Assembly: GCA_022009755.1 (NCBI GenBank)
Contig: CP091722.1
Span: 70,001-134,000 of the forward strand
DNA length: 64,000 nt
DNA from: Oscillospiraceae bacterium
GTDB lineage: Bacteria > Bacillota > Clostridia > Christensenellales > QALW01
Reading direction: 5' to 3'
Part shown: piece after piece, positions 30,333 through 38,702 of the stretch
How positions within the stretch are numbered: the first letter of the stretch is position 1
How the letters are laid out: each line of letters starts with the position of its first letter
The notes under the pieces: generated by a model
What the model saw: the letters and a program-made list of their open reading frames with translations, nothing else
Databases searched by the model: none
Told to the model about the DNA's origin: nothing
Made by a program: the position numbers and the translations under genes

Positions 30333-31136
30333 ATGAAAAGCAAAAAAACCGTATTGGCAGCAGTTCTCACTCTTATGCTTGCGCTAGGTATTGTTACCGT
30401 ATCTGCAACTGCTGCTTCGGCAAATGTGAAGAAGTCGGGAGAACCCGTGAACAATCCATGCATTGCCGCTGCAGAGGTTTCCGGCGAATGTGTCGGACAG
30501 CCGCTTGAAGGCTTTGTTAAAAATCTGAGCTTTTTGAGCGAACAGGAGAAATCGAAGCTGCTTGCAGACCTTGCCGAGATCGAAAAGTATGAGAATCAGA
30601 TCAACGAAATCTGCTCCCTCATGACCGACGAAAACGCAGAGCGGCTCTGCGCAGAAATCGACGCCGTTGACGAAAAGCTTACTGCGGTTCTCGAAAGAAA
30701 CGCGGCTCTTTGGGAACGCGTCAACGATGAGTATGATGAAAAGATTGCGGCAAACGAGCCGGACATGACCTTTGAACTGAACGAAGCGGATTTTGATGAC
30801 GCCTGTCCGGCCGAGGAATCCTACGAGAAATCCATCAAGAGCATGAACTCACTGACCGAAAAGGAAAAAGAGGCTCTGCTTGCAGACCTTGCCGAGATCG
30901 AATCTCTGGAAGCGCAGATTGACGAGCTTTACTATCGCATGTCGGACGAGAACGCAGATCGACTTTATGGCGAGATTGACGCTCTCTGCGAAAAACTCGA
31001 CTCGGTTCTTGACCGTAATGCGGCTCTTTGGGACCGTGTTGACGTAGAGTATGACGAGAAGATCGCGGCAAACGAGCCGGATATGACCTTTGAACTGAAC
31101 GAAAACGACCTTGCGGTCTGCGAAAAAATCAAATAA
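30333..31136 (+). CDS. secreted protein with two tandem coiled-coil repeats
   Basis: A 267-residue protein: signal peptide (about residues 1-30), short linker, then two copies of a roughly 95-residue unit (residues about 66-157 and 172-262). Each starts L-(S/T)-E-(Q/K)-E-K and contains L-L-A-D-L-A-E-I-E. Each ends with R-N-A-A-L-W-(E/D)-R-V, then E-Y-D-E-K-I-A-A-N-E-P-D-M-T-F-E-L-N. It is very acidic and predicted helical. The N-A-A-L-W motif also occurs in the helical spacer of the redoxin lipoprotein at 20770-21734. It sits 58 nt upstream of a two-component system whose signal it may relate to (inference). Function unknown. Confidence 0.8.
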   Translation: MKSKKTVLAAVLTLMLALGIVTVSATAASANVKKSGEPVNNPCIAAAEVSGECVGQPLEGFVKNLSFLSEQEKSKLLADLAEIEKYENQINEICSLMTDENAERLCAEIDAVDEKLTAVLERNAALWERVNDEYDEKIAANEPDMTFELNEADFDDACPAEESYEKSIKSMNSLTEKEKEALLADLAEIESLEAQIDELYYRMSDENADRLYGEIDALCEKLDSVLDRNAALWDRVDVEYDEKIAANEPDMTFELNENDLAVCEKIK

Positions 31137-31144
31137 ACCACGCG

Positions 31145-31177
31145 TACAGAGCCGTGTCCGAACGGCACGGCTCTGTA
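31145..31177 (+). terminator. 12-bp hairpin between the repeat protein and the response regulator
   Basis: TACAGAGCCGTG / CACGGCTCTGTA is a perfect stem with a loop that can itself pair CCG/CGG. The tail is TAGGTTTTGG, so it is probably a partial terminator lowering expression of the downstream regulator genes. Confidence 0.65.
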
Positions 31178-31194
31178 TAGGTTTTGGGGGCATC

Positions 31195-31896
31195 ATGAAA
31201 CAGCTTATCTATATTGCAGAGGATGAAAAAAACATAAGAGAAACTCTTCGGAGCTTTCTTGAGAATGACGGATATGAGGTGTGCGCTTTTGAAACAGGCG
31301 ACGCACTTTTAAGCGCGTTTTTTAAAAGACGCTCCGATCTTGTTATTTTGGATATTATGATGCCCGGGACCGACGGACTTACCTGCTGTTGCTTCATTCG
31401 TGAAAAGGATAACGTTCCCATCATTCTTCTGACGGCAAAGGATACCGAATACGACTATGTCAACGGTATTCTGCAAGGCGGTGACGACTATCTGACCAAG
31501 CCGTTTCGCCCGACGGTGCTCCTGATGCGTGTTAAATCTCTTCTTCGCCGCGTGGAGATGGAAAGAGGCGGAGATCCGACGGACAGGGATATTACGGTTG
31601 GAGATTTGCGCTTTTCTGGTGATGAGAAGCAGCTTTTCTGCAGAGAAAAGCCGCTTGCACTTTCTCCGAACGAGCTTAAGATGCTCCTCTTTCTAATGCG
31701 CGGCGAGGGCAAAGCCTTTTCGCGCGATGAGCTGCTCAACCACATATGGGGATACAATGACGAGGTGGAAACCAGAGTGACCGATGAAACACTGCGCCGC
31801 ATACGCAGCAAGCTCTCCTCGGCAGACAGCAAGGTGCAGATTGAGACGGTTTGGGGTTACGGCTATCGCCTGCGATCGGACGGAGGCGGAAAATGA
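31195..31896 (+). CDS. OmpR/PhoB-family response regulator
   Basis: A 233-residue regulator. The receiver pocket is A-E-D-E, the phosphoacceptor Asp is in L-V-I-L-D-I-M-M-P-G, the switch region L-L-T-A-K and the Lys in L-T-K-P-F. The C-terminal winged helix ends V-W-G-Y-G-Y-R-L. Start ATG 31195 follows GGGGGC, a weak site. The stop overlaps the kinase start (ATGA). Confidence 0.93.
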   Translation: MKQLIYIAEDEKNIRETLRSFLENDGYEVCAFETGDALLSAFFKRRSDLVILDIMMPGTDGLTCCCFIREKDNVPIILLTAKDTEYDYVNGILQGGDDYLTKPFRPTVLLMRVKSLLRRVEMERGGDPTDRDITVGDLRFSGDEKQLFCREKPLALSPNELKMLLFLMRGEGKAFSRDELLNHIWGYNDEVETRVTDETLRRIRSKLSSADSKVQIETVWGYGYRLRSDGGGK

Positions 31897-33073
31897 AGCA
31901 TATAAGAAGAAAAATCACCGTATCCGTTCTCGGTACGATGCTGTTTGTTTTGCGGTGCTGCTTGCTACCGTCAACATATTTATCCCGGAATATCTGACGT
32001 CAGAGGCGCAGAAGGCGATACTTTTGGAGGATGAGCGCAAGGACCCTATCCCGCTTGCCGAAACAACGGACGATAGGGAGGAGCATTTTCTTACATCCAG
32101 CGTTCGGTATCTTGAAGTTGAAGAGGGTCTTACGGAGTCAGAACACCTTTCAAAAGCTGAATATCAATTGAGAAAATACTGCCGGGAGGAAAAGCCGGCC
32201 GCCGGTGAATTCCATACACTGAAAACCGGCGGCAGCCGATTTGTTTTCCGAATATCACAGGTCGAAGCCGGTGAATATGAGGACGCATATTCGTACATTC
32301 TGTATGTGGATGTCGGAGCAGTTATGCAGTATTCGGCTTATCTGAATGCTATTTTTTTCGTGGTGCTGGCAGTGCTCAGCGTGCTGGTCTGTCTCTTTGG
32401 CTGGAAGCTCGGCGGCTATGTTGAAAAGGCGCACGAATCCCAGAAATGGTTTTTTCAGAATGTGTCGCACGAGCTGAAAACGCCGATGATGGCTGTTCAG
32501 GGCTGTGCGGAGGGCATCCACACCGGGGTTTTGGATCCTTTGGAAGCATCCGGGGTGATTCTGGAAGAGACGGAACAGATGTCCGATTTGGTGGAAGAGC
32601 TGCTCGCGCTCTCCCGATTGGAGGCGGGACAAGCCAATGCTGAGTTTCATTCGATGGATGTCCGTGAGGTATTATATGACTGCCTGCGCAGTACGGAACA
32701 ACTGGCGGAGCAGAGAAAGCTGCGCATTACCCCGTGCTTTGATGAAAAGTCTGTTTTGGTGAACTGCGATGAAGTTCAGCTCCGCCGTGCGTTTACAAAT
32801 ATCATTACCAACGCACTGCGGTATGCAAAAGAGGAAATACAAATTGACTGTAAGGCAGACAGAGGGAAAGCTGTTGTACGCATCCATGACGACGGGGAAG
32901 GTATTACGCCGGAGCTTTTGCCGCACATTTTCGACCGCTTTTTCAGTACCCGTAAGGGCGGCGCCGGGATCGGGCTTTCGCTGGCAAAAGAAATTGTGTC
33001 ACTGCACAAAGGCACAATATCCGCGTCAAACGACGGCGGCGCGGTGTTTGAGATCAGCCTTCCTCTTAGATAA
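31893..33073 (+). CDS. sensor histidine kinase (one frameshift)
   Basis: About 393 residues after repair. The N-terminal transmembrane helix breaks frame at 31948-31951, where TTTT should be TTTTT; repair gives 394 codons. An extracytoplasmic domain of about 125 residues follows, then a second helix (L-N-A-I-F-F-V-V-L-A-V-L). The H-box is N-V-S-H-E-L-K-T-P-M, the N-box I-I-T-N-A-L-R-Y-A, and the ATP-lid glycines are D-D-G-E-G-I and G-I-G-L-S-L. It overlaps the response regulator by 4 nt. Confidence 0.9.
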
Positions 33074-33094
33074 ACAATGTAATTGTTAATGTTA

Positions 33095-33108
33095 ATCGGG
33101 TTACCGAT
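33095..33108. promoter_or_regulatory. palindrome upstream of the DUF4358 gene
   Basis: ATCGG-GTTA-CCGAT is a perfect 5-bp inverted repeat. A second, AACAAT-GTA-ATTGTT, lies at 33073-33087 just after the kinase stop. Either could be an operator or an mRNA hairpin. Confidence 0.35.
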
Positions 33109-33151
33109 ACTATTGCGAAAACAAAGCCTGAACTGAAAGGAAATTTTTATT

Positions 33152-33729
33152 ATGAAAAAAAGTTTATTATACTTGCACTTGCTGCCGTCTTTGTTCTTTC
33201 ATTTACAGCCTGCGCAAAACAAAACGGTACAACCACGCCTTCCGTTCCCCCGAAAGGGCAGCCGCAAAACGCTTTGGAAATCCTTGAAAAAGTCTGGAGC
33301 AAGTATTCAACCGATGACAAATTTCCCGCAGCAGGCGGTTCCGAAAAGCATATGAAGGATAATATGCCGGGCAAATTCGATGTTTCCGATGCGGAAGCCC
33401 TTGATTTTGAGCTTGGCTTTCCGAAGGCACAGGCGTCGGAGATAGACGATGCCGCATCGCTTATGCATATGCTGAATCAGAACAACTTCTCCTGCGGCGT
33501 ATACCATGTTAAAAGCTCCGGCAACGCCGAAACACTTGCCGGTAAAATTAAAGAAAACATTCTTGCACGCCAATGGCTGTGCGGATTTCCCGAAAAGCTC
33601 GTTATTCTGAACATCGGCGATTATATCGTTTCCGTGTTCGGTGCCGCTGAACTGACGAACACCTTTACAGAAAAACTGTCCGCTGAATACAGCTCAGCAA
33701 AACAGCTTTTCGATGTACCTATCGCATAA
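33152..33729 (+). CDS. DUF4358 lipoprotein (one frameshift)
   Basis: About 192 residues. The start ATG 33152 is followed at once by a run of seven A. With eight A the frame reads a lipoprotein signal ending L-S-F-T-A-C and continues into the DUF4358 domain (V-W-S-K-Y near residue 48, later G-D-Y-I-V-S-V-F-G). AAGGAAA lies 12-13 nt upstream. DUF4358 proteins commonly sit beside MBOAT and DHHW genes in Clostridia, as here, and probably belong to a surface-polymer O-acylation system. MBOAT starts 9 nt later. Confidence 0.85.
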
Positions 33730-33738
33730 GACAGAGCC

Positions 33739-35137
33739 ATGTTGTTCTCAAGTATAACTTTTCTGTATTGCTTTCTGCCGTGCGTTCTGCTCGTGTATTT
33801 CATTGTTCCCGACCGTATGAAGAATCTTGTGCTTCTTTTGGCAAGTCTGTTCTTTTACGGTTGGGGAGAGCCGAAATATCTTGTTTTTATGCTTGCGGCG
33901 GTCACGCAGTCATATATTGCCGCTCTTTTGGTTGAACGCTTTCGCGGGACAAAAATTGCAAAGCTTGCGCTTGCCGTTTCGGCAGTCGCCAGTCTGGGCC
34001 TGCTTGCGTATTGTAAATATGCGGACTTTTTCATCGAAAACTTCAATGCATTAACAGGGCTTTCCGTTCCGCTGCTTAGGGTTGTCTTACCGGTCGGTAT
34101 AAGTTTCTACACCTTTCAGATTTTAAGCTATGTTATAGATGTTTATCGCGGCGACGTACCGGCACAGCGCAATTTTATCGATCTGGCAATGTATGTGGCT
34201 ATGTTCCCGCAGCTGATAGCCGGTCCCATTGTCCGCTATTCAGATATTGCCGTAAGCCTGAAAAACCGCAAAACCACGCTTACCGATGTGTCGGAGGGCA
34301 TTGTGCGCTTTTCCGTAGGTCTTGCAAAGAAAATCCTGCTTGCAAATTCGGCGGCGCTTATTGTATCCGAGTTCAAGGCTTATGACGAAAAAACCGTGCT
34401 GTTTTACTGGTTGTATGCCGCGGCGTATATGCTGCACATCTATTTCGACTTTTCCGGATATTCCGATATGGCGATAGGACTGGGGCGCATTTTCGGATTC
34501 CGTTTTTGCGAAAATTTCAACTACCCGTATATTTCAGCAAGCATTACGGAGTTTTGGCGCCGTTGGCACATTTCTCTGGGCAGTTGGTTTCGTGATTATC
34601 TTTATATTCCCCTCGGAGGAAACCGCGTAAAACCGATACGCCATGTTTTCAATATCCTTGTTGTATGGGCAGCCACCGGCTTCTGGCACGGGGCATCGTG
34701 GAATTTTATTCTGTGGGGATTGCTGTATGCCGGACTTTTGCTGTTTGAAAAGTACATTCTGCACCCCAAGGCGCGGCTTGCGTTTCCGATGCATATATAT
34801 ACATTGCTGTTTGTCATGCTCGGATTCGTACTGTTTGATTCGGCAAACATTGCCGACGCATTTATAAGCGTTAAATCCCTGTTTGGGTTTTCCGGCATTC
34901 CTGTCGCGAATGCGGCATCGCTTTATTATCTGAAAAGTAATTTTTGTATTGCTGGTTGTTGCCGCAATAGGTGCGACCCCTTTGCCTAAACGGATTTATG
35001 AGAGAATTGGCGGCACAAGCGGCGGCGGCAAAATTCTCGCCGTTTTGACGCCGATTGCGGCGGTTGCTTTAATTGCCGTTTGTACGGCGTATCTTATCGA
35101 CGGGTCGTTCAATCCGTTTGTGTATTTTCGGTTCTGA
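33739..35137 (+). CDS. MBOAT family O-acyltransferase (AlgI/DltB-like; one frameshift)
   Basis: About 465 residues and roughly ten transmembrane helices. The MBOAT signature is E-F-W-R-R-W-H-I-S-L-G-S-W-F-R-D-Y and P-L-G-G-N-R, with catalytic His in G-F-W-H-G-A-S-W. It moves acyl (usually acetyl) groups across the membrane for transfer to an extracellular polymer. Frame breaks near 34939-34944 in a T-run; removing one T gives 466 codons. Gaps of 9 nt upstream and 35 nt downstream suggest one operon with DUF4358 and DHHW genes. Confidence 0.9.
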
Positions 35138-35172
35138 CTTACAGTTTTAAATCGGCTTATCGGAGGAGTATA

Positions 35173-36273
35173 ATGAGAAAATTCCAACAAATTCTTACCT
35201 TGATCCTGTCGCTCGGCTTTATAGCCGTGTTTGCTGCTTGGTTTCTGTTTTCGCCCGACACTGAAGAATCCGTAACAGAAAGACGGCGTTTGGCAAAATG
35301 CCCGACACTGTCTCTCTCGTCCGTTGAAAACGGCAGCTTTATGAACGGCTTTGAAAAATATATGCTCGATCAGTTTCCGCTGCGGGACGGCTTTCGAACA
35401 CTCAAAGCCGCCGCAAACGCAAAGGTGTTTATGCAAAAGGATAACAACGGGCTATATTCCGTCGGAAAACATCTCTCAAAGCTTGATTTTCCAACGGATT
35501 TCAACTCGGTCGATCGTGCCGCACAGCGTTTTCGGCATGTATATGACACTTACTTGAAAAGTCCCGGAGTAAAGACATATCTGTCGGTGATACCCGATAA
35601 AAATGTCTTTATCGCCTCGCCGAACGGCTATCCGGACAAGGATTATAAAGCTCTTGTCGAACGCCTCGGAAGCGGATTCCCGGAGGCAAAGTATATTGAC
35701 ATTTCCGGACTCCTGTCGGCGGATGATTTCTATTACACCGATTCTCATTGGCGTCAGGAAAGAATATTGAAGGTTGCCGACGAGATTGCGGATAAAATGG
35801 GCGCGGAGCGGATAGGACAGTGTGAAAAGCATGACACGGGCGTTTCTTTTTACGGCGTTTATTACGGTCAGGCAGCCCTCCCGCACGCATCGGAGCGCTT
35901 TTTCTATCTCGATAATGCGGTGATACGGGGACTTAAGGTGTATAACACCGAAATTTCGTCTTACATTCCGGTTTATGACCTCGGTGCTGCCGCAGGCAGA
36001 GATCCTTATGAAATGTTCCTCGGCGGTGCGCGCTCCATCATCAGAATTACAAATCCGAATGCCGTGAAAGAACGCAGGCTTGTCGTTTTTCGGGATTCAT
36101 TCGGCAGCAGCATAGCACCGCTTCTTGCCGCAGGTTATTCCGAAATAACCCTTGTCGATATCCGTTATATCTCGCCTTCCGCTCTCGGAAGGCTGATCGA
36201 CTTCACGAAAGCAGACGATGCGCTGTTTCTTTATTCCGCATCAGTTATCAACAACAGTGAGACGATAAAGTAA
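35173..36273 (+). CDS. DHHW-family (AlgJ/AlgX-like) exported acetyltransferase partner
   Basis: A 366-residue protein with an N-terminal membrane anchor or signal (residues about 5-25) and an SGNH-like fold. The D-S-H-W motif near residue 195 corresponds to the DHHW/AlgX catalytic Asp-His region. V-F-R-D-S-F-G-S-S near 310 supplies the probable nucleophilic Ser. With MBOAT it should attach acyl groups to a surface polysaccharide. The start is ATG 35173 with CGGAGGAG upstream. Confidence 0.88.
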   Translation: MRKFQQILTLILSLGFIAVFAAWFLFSPDTEESVTERRRLAKCPTLSLSSVENGSFMNGFEKYMLDQFPLRDGFRTLKAAANAKVFMQKDNNGLYSVGKHLSKLDFPTDFNSVDRAAQRFRHVYDTYLKSPGVKTYLSVIPDKNVFIASPNGYPDKDYKALVERLGSGFPEAKYIDISGLLSADDFYYTDSHWRQERILKVADEIADKMGAERIGQCEKHDTGVSFYGVYYGQAALPHASERFFYLDNAVIRGLKVYNTEISSYIPVYDLGAAAGRDPYEMFLGGARSIIRITNPNAVKERRLVVFRDSFGSSIAPLLAAGYSEITLVDIRYISPSALGRLIDFTKADDALFLYSASVINNSETIK

Positions 36274-36298
36274 TACGGAACTGCGGCTGTGATGAAAA

Positions 36299-36338
36299 TG
36301 AAAAAAGCTGTCCGCACTGTGCCGGGATACGGTGCGGA
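36299..36338 (-). terminator. terminator for the Crp-like gene (minus strand)
   Basis: GTCCGCAC / GTGCGGAC is an 8-bp stem. Read on the minus strand it is followed by AGCTTTTTTC, so it ends leftward transcription from the regulator. It may also slow rightward transcription from the DHHW gene. Confidence 0.75.
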
Positions 36339-36395
36339 CGGTCTAAAAAGCATATAAAACGATGGCTTTGTTCTGAAGAAAACTCTGTGTGCTTT

Positions 36396-37110
36396 TTACG
36401 GTCGAAAGTCAGGGCAGTTTGTCTGAAGGCCGGATGTCGAGGCAAGGGCGCGCAAGCCGTCAATATCCGTAAGTTCAATACATCCCTTTTGATTTGTTAA
36501 GCAGTTTTTTTCATTTAGCTTTTTTTCAGCGTTTTTTTGTTACACGCTCACGGCTTGTGCCTATGTACCGTGCAATATAGTTGTGAGTAAGTTGTATATG
36601 CGTTTTTCCGCATCTGTTGTATTCGGCTACAAGAAAAGCGGCAAGACGCTGTTCCAGACTGTTAAACAGAATCCGCTGCATTGAACCCATAACAAGATTA
36701 AATCGTTCGGCAATCAACTCATAGGCAAAGCAGCGAAAATACAGGTTGTTTTGCATCAGCTGCTTCATAATCGACATATTGACAACGAGAACCTTACTGC
36801 AACAGTCTGATGCAAGAAACACCTGAAAGGATATTTGGTTGAACAGACTCAGAGCAGAGAATATACAAATACTTTGATCGTGAAGCGAAAAAAGGGTGGT
36901 TTCTCTGCCGTCCGGCGACAGTAAATACGCCCTGACGCTGCCCTCAATCAGCATCATCAGACCGATATCTTCGCCCGCCTTGAAATGAAGAATGTATGAA
37001 TCTCGGTCAAAGGAACGAATATAGGCGTTATTGCAAAGAATATCCTTTTCTGCATCGCTCAAATGGTCCCAAAACGGCAGCGCGTGAAGATGTTTTGTTG
37101 TTGCGTTCAT
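36396..37110 (-). CDS. Crp/Fnr-family transcriptional regulator (homopolymer frameshifts)
   Basis: About 238 residues after repair. An N-terminal cyclic-nucleotide-like beta barrel includes G-E-D-I-G-L-M-M-L-I-E-G-S-V and D-G-R-E-T-T-L. A long dimerisation helix follows, then a winged helix with H-N-Y-I-A-R-Y-I-G-T-S-R-E-R-V-T. The frame is lost in two runs of seven A (near 36520-36540); with eight A each it continues to ...G-C-I-E-L-T-D-I-D-G-L and a stop at 36396. No Fnr-type N-terminal cysteine cluster is seen, so the effector is unknown. Start 37110 has AGGAG upstream. It is divergent from the fibre locus. Confidence 0.85.
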
Positions 37111-37137
37111 TTGGAGTGCTCCTCTCACTATATAATT

Positions 37138-37179
37138 ATTATACCACGCAGTTGCACCGCTGTACAGTGCCGCAGGCAC
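37138..37179 (-). promoter_or_regulatory. Crp-like gene promoter with GTGCC-GCA-GGCAC palindrome
   Basis: On the minus strand an extended -10 TGGTATAAT (hexamer at 37138-37143) precedes the regulator. The perfect palindrome GTGCC-GCA-GGCAC (37167-37179) is centred about 42 bp upstream of the predicted transcription start, the class II position for Crp-family activators. It is a candidate autoregulatory site (inference). A half-site GGCACATAAAG lies at 37227-37237. Confidence 0.55.
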
Positions 37180-37276
37180 ACATAAAAGGAAAAACAGGAC
37201 CTAGACCCGGAAAACCGACTCCCGAAGGCACATAAAGAGATTGGAAAAATACCGCAAAAAAAACGCCCCAAAAGGG

Positions 37277-37307
37277 GTTGACAAAAAAATGCGGGGGGGG
37301 GGTACAA
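37277..37307 (+). promoter_or_regulatory. promoter with 10-G tract in its spacer (candidate phase-variable promoter)
   Basis: A consensus -35 TTGACA (37277-37282) and -10 TACAAT (37302-37307) are 19 bp apart. Ten of those spacer bases are an uninterrupted G-run at 37292-37301. Loss of two G would give the optimal 17 bp. Homopolymer tracts between -35 and -10 are a well-known slipped-strand phase-variation design. The run length is uncertain because this assembly miscounts homopolymers. It drives the riboswitch leader below. Confidence 0.65.
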
Positions 37308-37340
37308 TATTGTATACATATGCTATATGTGTATTTTCAT

Positions 37341-37413
37341 ATCCGGCAAACCTGTCGAAGGACAAGAGTGCAAGTTAAGCGTCTAATCGGGAAAATCCGT
37401 ATGATTGACTTCC
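37341..37413 (+). ncRNA. probable cyclic di-GMP-I (GEMM) riboswitch aptamer
   Basis: Conserved elements appear in GEMM-I order. GGCAAACC (37345-37352) is followed by a short hairpin TGTC-GAAG-GACA (37353-37364), then GTGCAAG (close to GACGCAAAG), GTCTAA (37381-37386), a CGG-GAAAAT-CCG hairpin and TATGATTGAC (37400-37409). GTTAA (37374-37378) can pair with TTGAC (37405-37409), as in the P3 helix. It starts about 25-30 nt after the expected transcription start. Deviations (GAAG loop, one A fewer in GCAAG) could be true variants or homopolymer undercalls. Confidence 0.55.
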
Positions 37414-37444
37414 CGCCCTTTTTAGATTGCAGGAAGTCTTTTTT
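37407..37444 (+). terminator. terminator of the riboswitch leader (expression platform)
   Basis: GACTTCC (37407-37413) pairs with GGAAGTC (37432-37438), followed by six T (37439-37444). Its 5' arm shares GAC with the aptamer's closing strand TTGAC, so aptamer folding and terminator are mutually exclusive. Ligand would favour read-through (inference). Confidence 0.75.
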
Positions 37445-37474
37445 GCGAAAACACCCCGAACAGCGCCTTGAACA

Positions 37475-37537
37475 GTGCCCAAGGCACATATTATATATGC
37501 TTGTGTCACAGACAAGAGATAACTGTTTTTGTATAAT
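37475..37537 (+). promoter_or_regulatory. second GTGCC-CAA-GGCAC palindrome and -10 box
   Basis: The perfect palindrome at 37475-37487 is followed by ATATTATATATG. A TATAAT -10 at 37532-37537 has no good -35, and the palindrome centre lies roughly 63 bp upstream of its predicted start, a class I Crp-like spacing. A competing hairpin GCCTTG / CAAGGC (37465-37485) overlaps it. Confidence 0.45.
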
Positions 37538-37562
37538 TTATTAAAGTGCAGCAATAGGATTA

Positions 37563-37880
37563 TTGTACCTGTTGCCGGAAATTATGCAGATTGCTCGGGA
37601 AAAAGGACTTTGGCTAAAGAGAAACGGGGGACAATGTATAATCGCCTTTAACTATGTCCGGCAGGGACAGGGCTGCGGTTATATTTCGGATATTCGGTTT
37701 GGCTCAGGAGGCCGGGGACCTCTCTTAAATTGGAATTGTATGCGCGTGTTTGATTATATAAAATATCCGACGGAGGAATTTTAAAAGCTGCATGAGTATT
37801 TGCTCGGCGAGACGGTCGTTTTTTGCGAGCATATCGGGGAGAAAAGGAAATTTTTAAGAGTTGCGAAAATTTAACAGCGC
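37563..37880 (+). pseudogene. unrecognised reading frame with internal stop
   Basis: A frame from TTG 37563 encodes 73 residues, stops at 37784 and continues in the same frame to a second stop near 37874 (K-L-H-E-Y-L-L-G-E-T-V-V-F onward). The ribosome site is poor. I recognise no family; it may be a decayed gene or the structured leader of the fibre operon. Confidence 0.3.
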
Positions 37881-37910
37881 TAATTTAAAACTCTTTCGGA
37901 GGACTGTCGT

Positions 37911-38546
37911 ATGGCAAAAAATAAAATATCAAAAAGAATTCTGTTCATTGTCGGGGCGGTGTTGTGCTGTATTTTTGCAGTAATTCTTGTCTGTAACCTG
38001 ACAATAATTATAAAAGGCGTTGTAAATCCGAAGGTTCCGCCGTCGGTATTCGGCGTCACGCCGATGGTTGTGCAGTCGGGTTCCATGAGCGGCAATGCCG
38101 AGGATCATATAGAAGTGGGCGACCTGATCTTTACAGTAAAACCCGATACGGACAAGCTGAAAGCCGGTGACATTATTTCTTATATGGACGGCAATATCGC
38201 CGTAACGCACCGTATTATTGAGGTGCAGACGGGAGCAGACGGAAAACGCAGTTTTGTAACCAAGGGTGACGCCAACAACACCGAGGATCCGGAAGTCAGT
38301 GAGGATGCTGTATTCGGACTGTATAAGGGGCGCATTCCGGGGCTCGGCGATTTTGCCATGTTCCTGCAAAAGCCGCTGGGTATGGCGGTATTTATCGGCA
38401 TACCGGTGTGCGCTTTTATTATCTACGACATTATTCGCCGTCAGCGAAGCTCCGGCAAAAGGGATAAGGAAACCGAGGAGCTGGAACGGCTGCGTGCCGC
38501 TGCGGGAGAAAAGAATCCCGAAAAAGAAGACGGCGGCAATACATAA
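37911..38546 (+). CDS. SipW-type (ER-type) signal peptidase I, first copy
   Basis: A 211-residue membrane protease. Transmembrane helices lie at about residues 10-35 and 163-183. Catalytic Ser is in V-Q-S-G-S-M-S-G and catalytic His replaces the usual Lys in A-V-T-H-R-I-I-E, which defines the SipW/ER type. The K-G-D-A-N-N-T-E-D box holds the conserved Asp. A charged C-terminal tail follows. Start ATG 37911 has CGGAGGA upstream. It should process the TasA-like substrates encoded downstream. Confidence 0.92.
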   Translation: MAKNKISKRILFIVGAVLCCIFAVILVCNLTIIIKGVVNPKVPPSVFGVTPMVVQSGSMSGNAEDHIEVGDLIFTVKPDTDKLKAGDIISYMDGNIAVTHRIIEVQTGADGKRSFVTKGDANNTEDPEVSEDAVFGLYKGRIPGLGDFAMFLQKPLGMAVFIGIPVCAFIIYDIIRRQRSSGKRDKETEELERLRAAAGEKNPEKEDGGNT

Positions 38547-38702
38547 TAAACGGTATTTTCCGCGAAATCGGTGCCACAGCCGGACAAAGCGGTGATATAT
38601 ATGAGGGTGATTCCTCACTTCAAGACGATTTCTGTCGTCTCACGAAATACGAATGACGGTATTTTATCGTCTAAATAATAATTATATCAGGAGGAATGCT
38701 CC

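Noticed and set aside
37563..37784. Second riboswitch or a small regulator in the fibre leader
   Set aside because: No known aptamer core is visible and the encoded peptide matches no family; kept only as an unrecognised frame.
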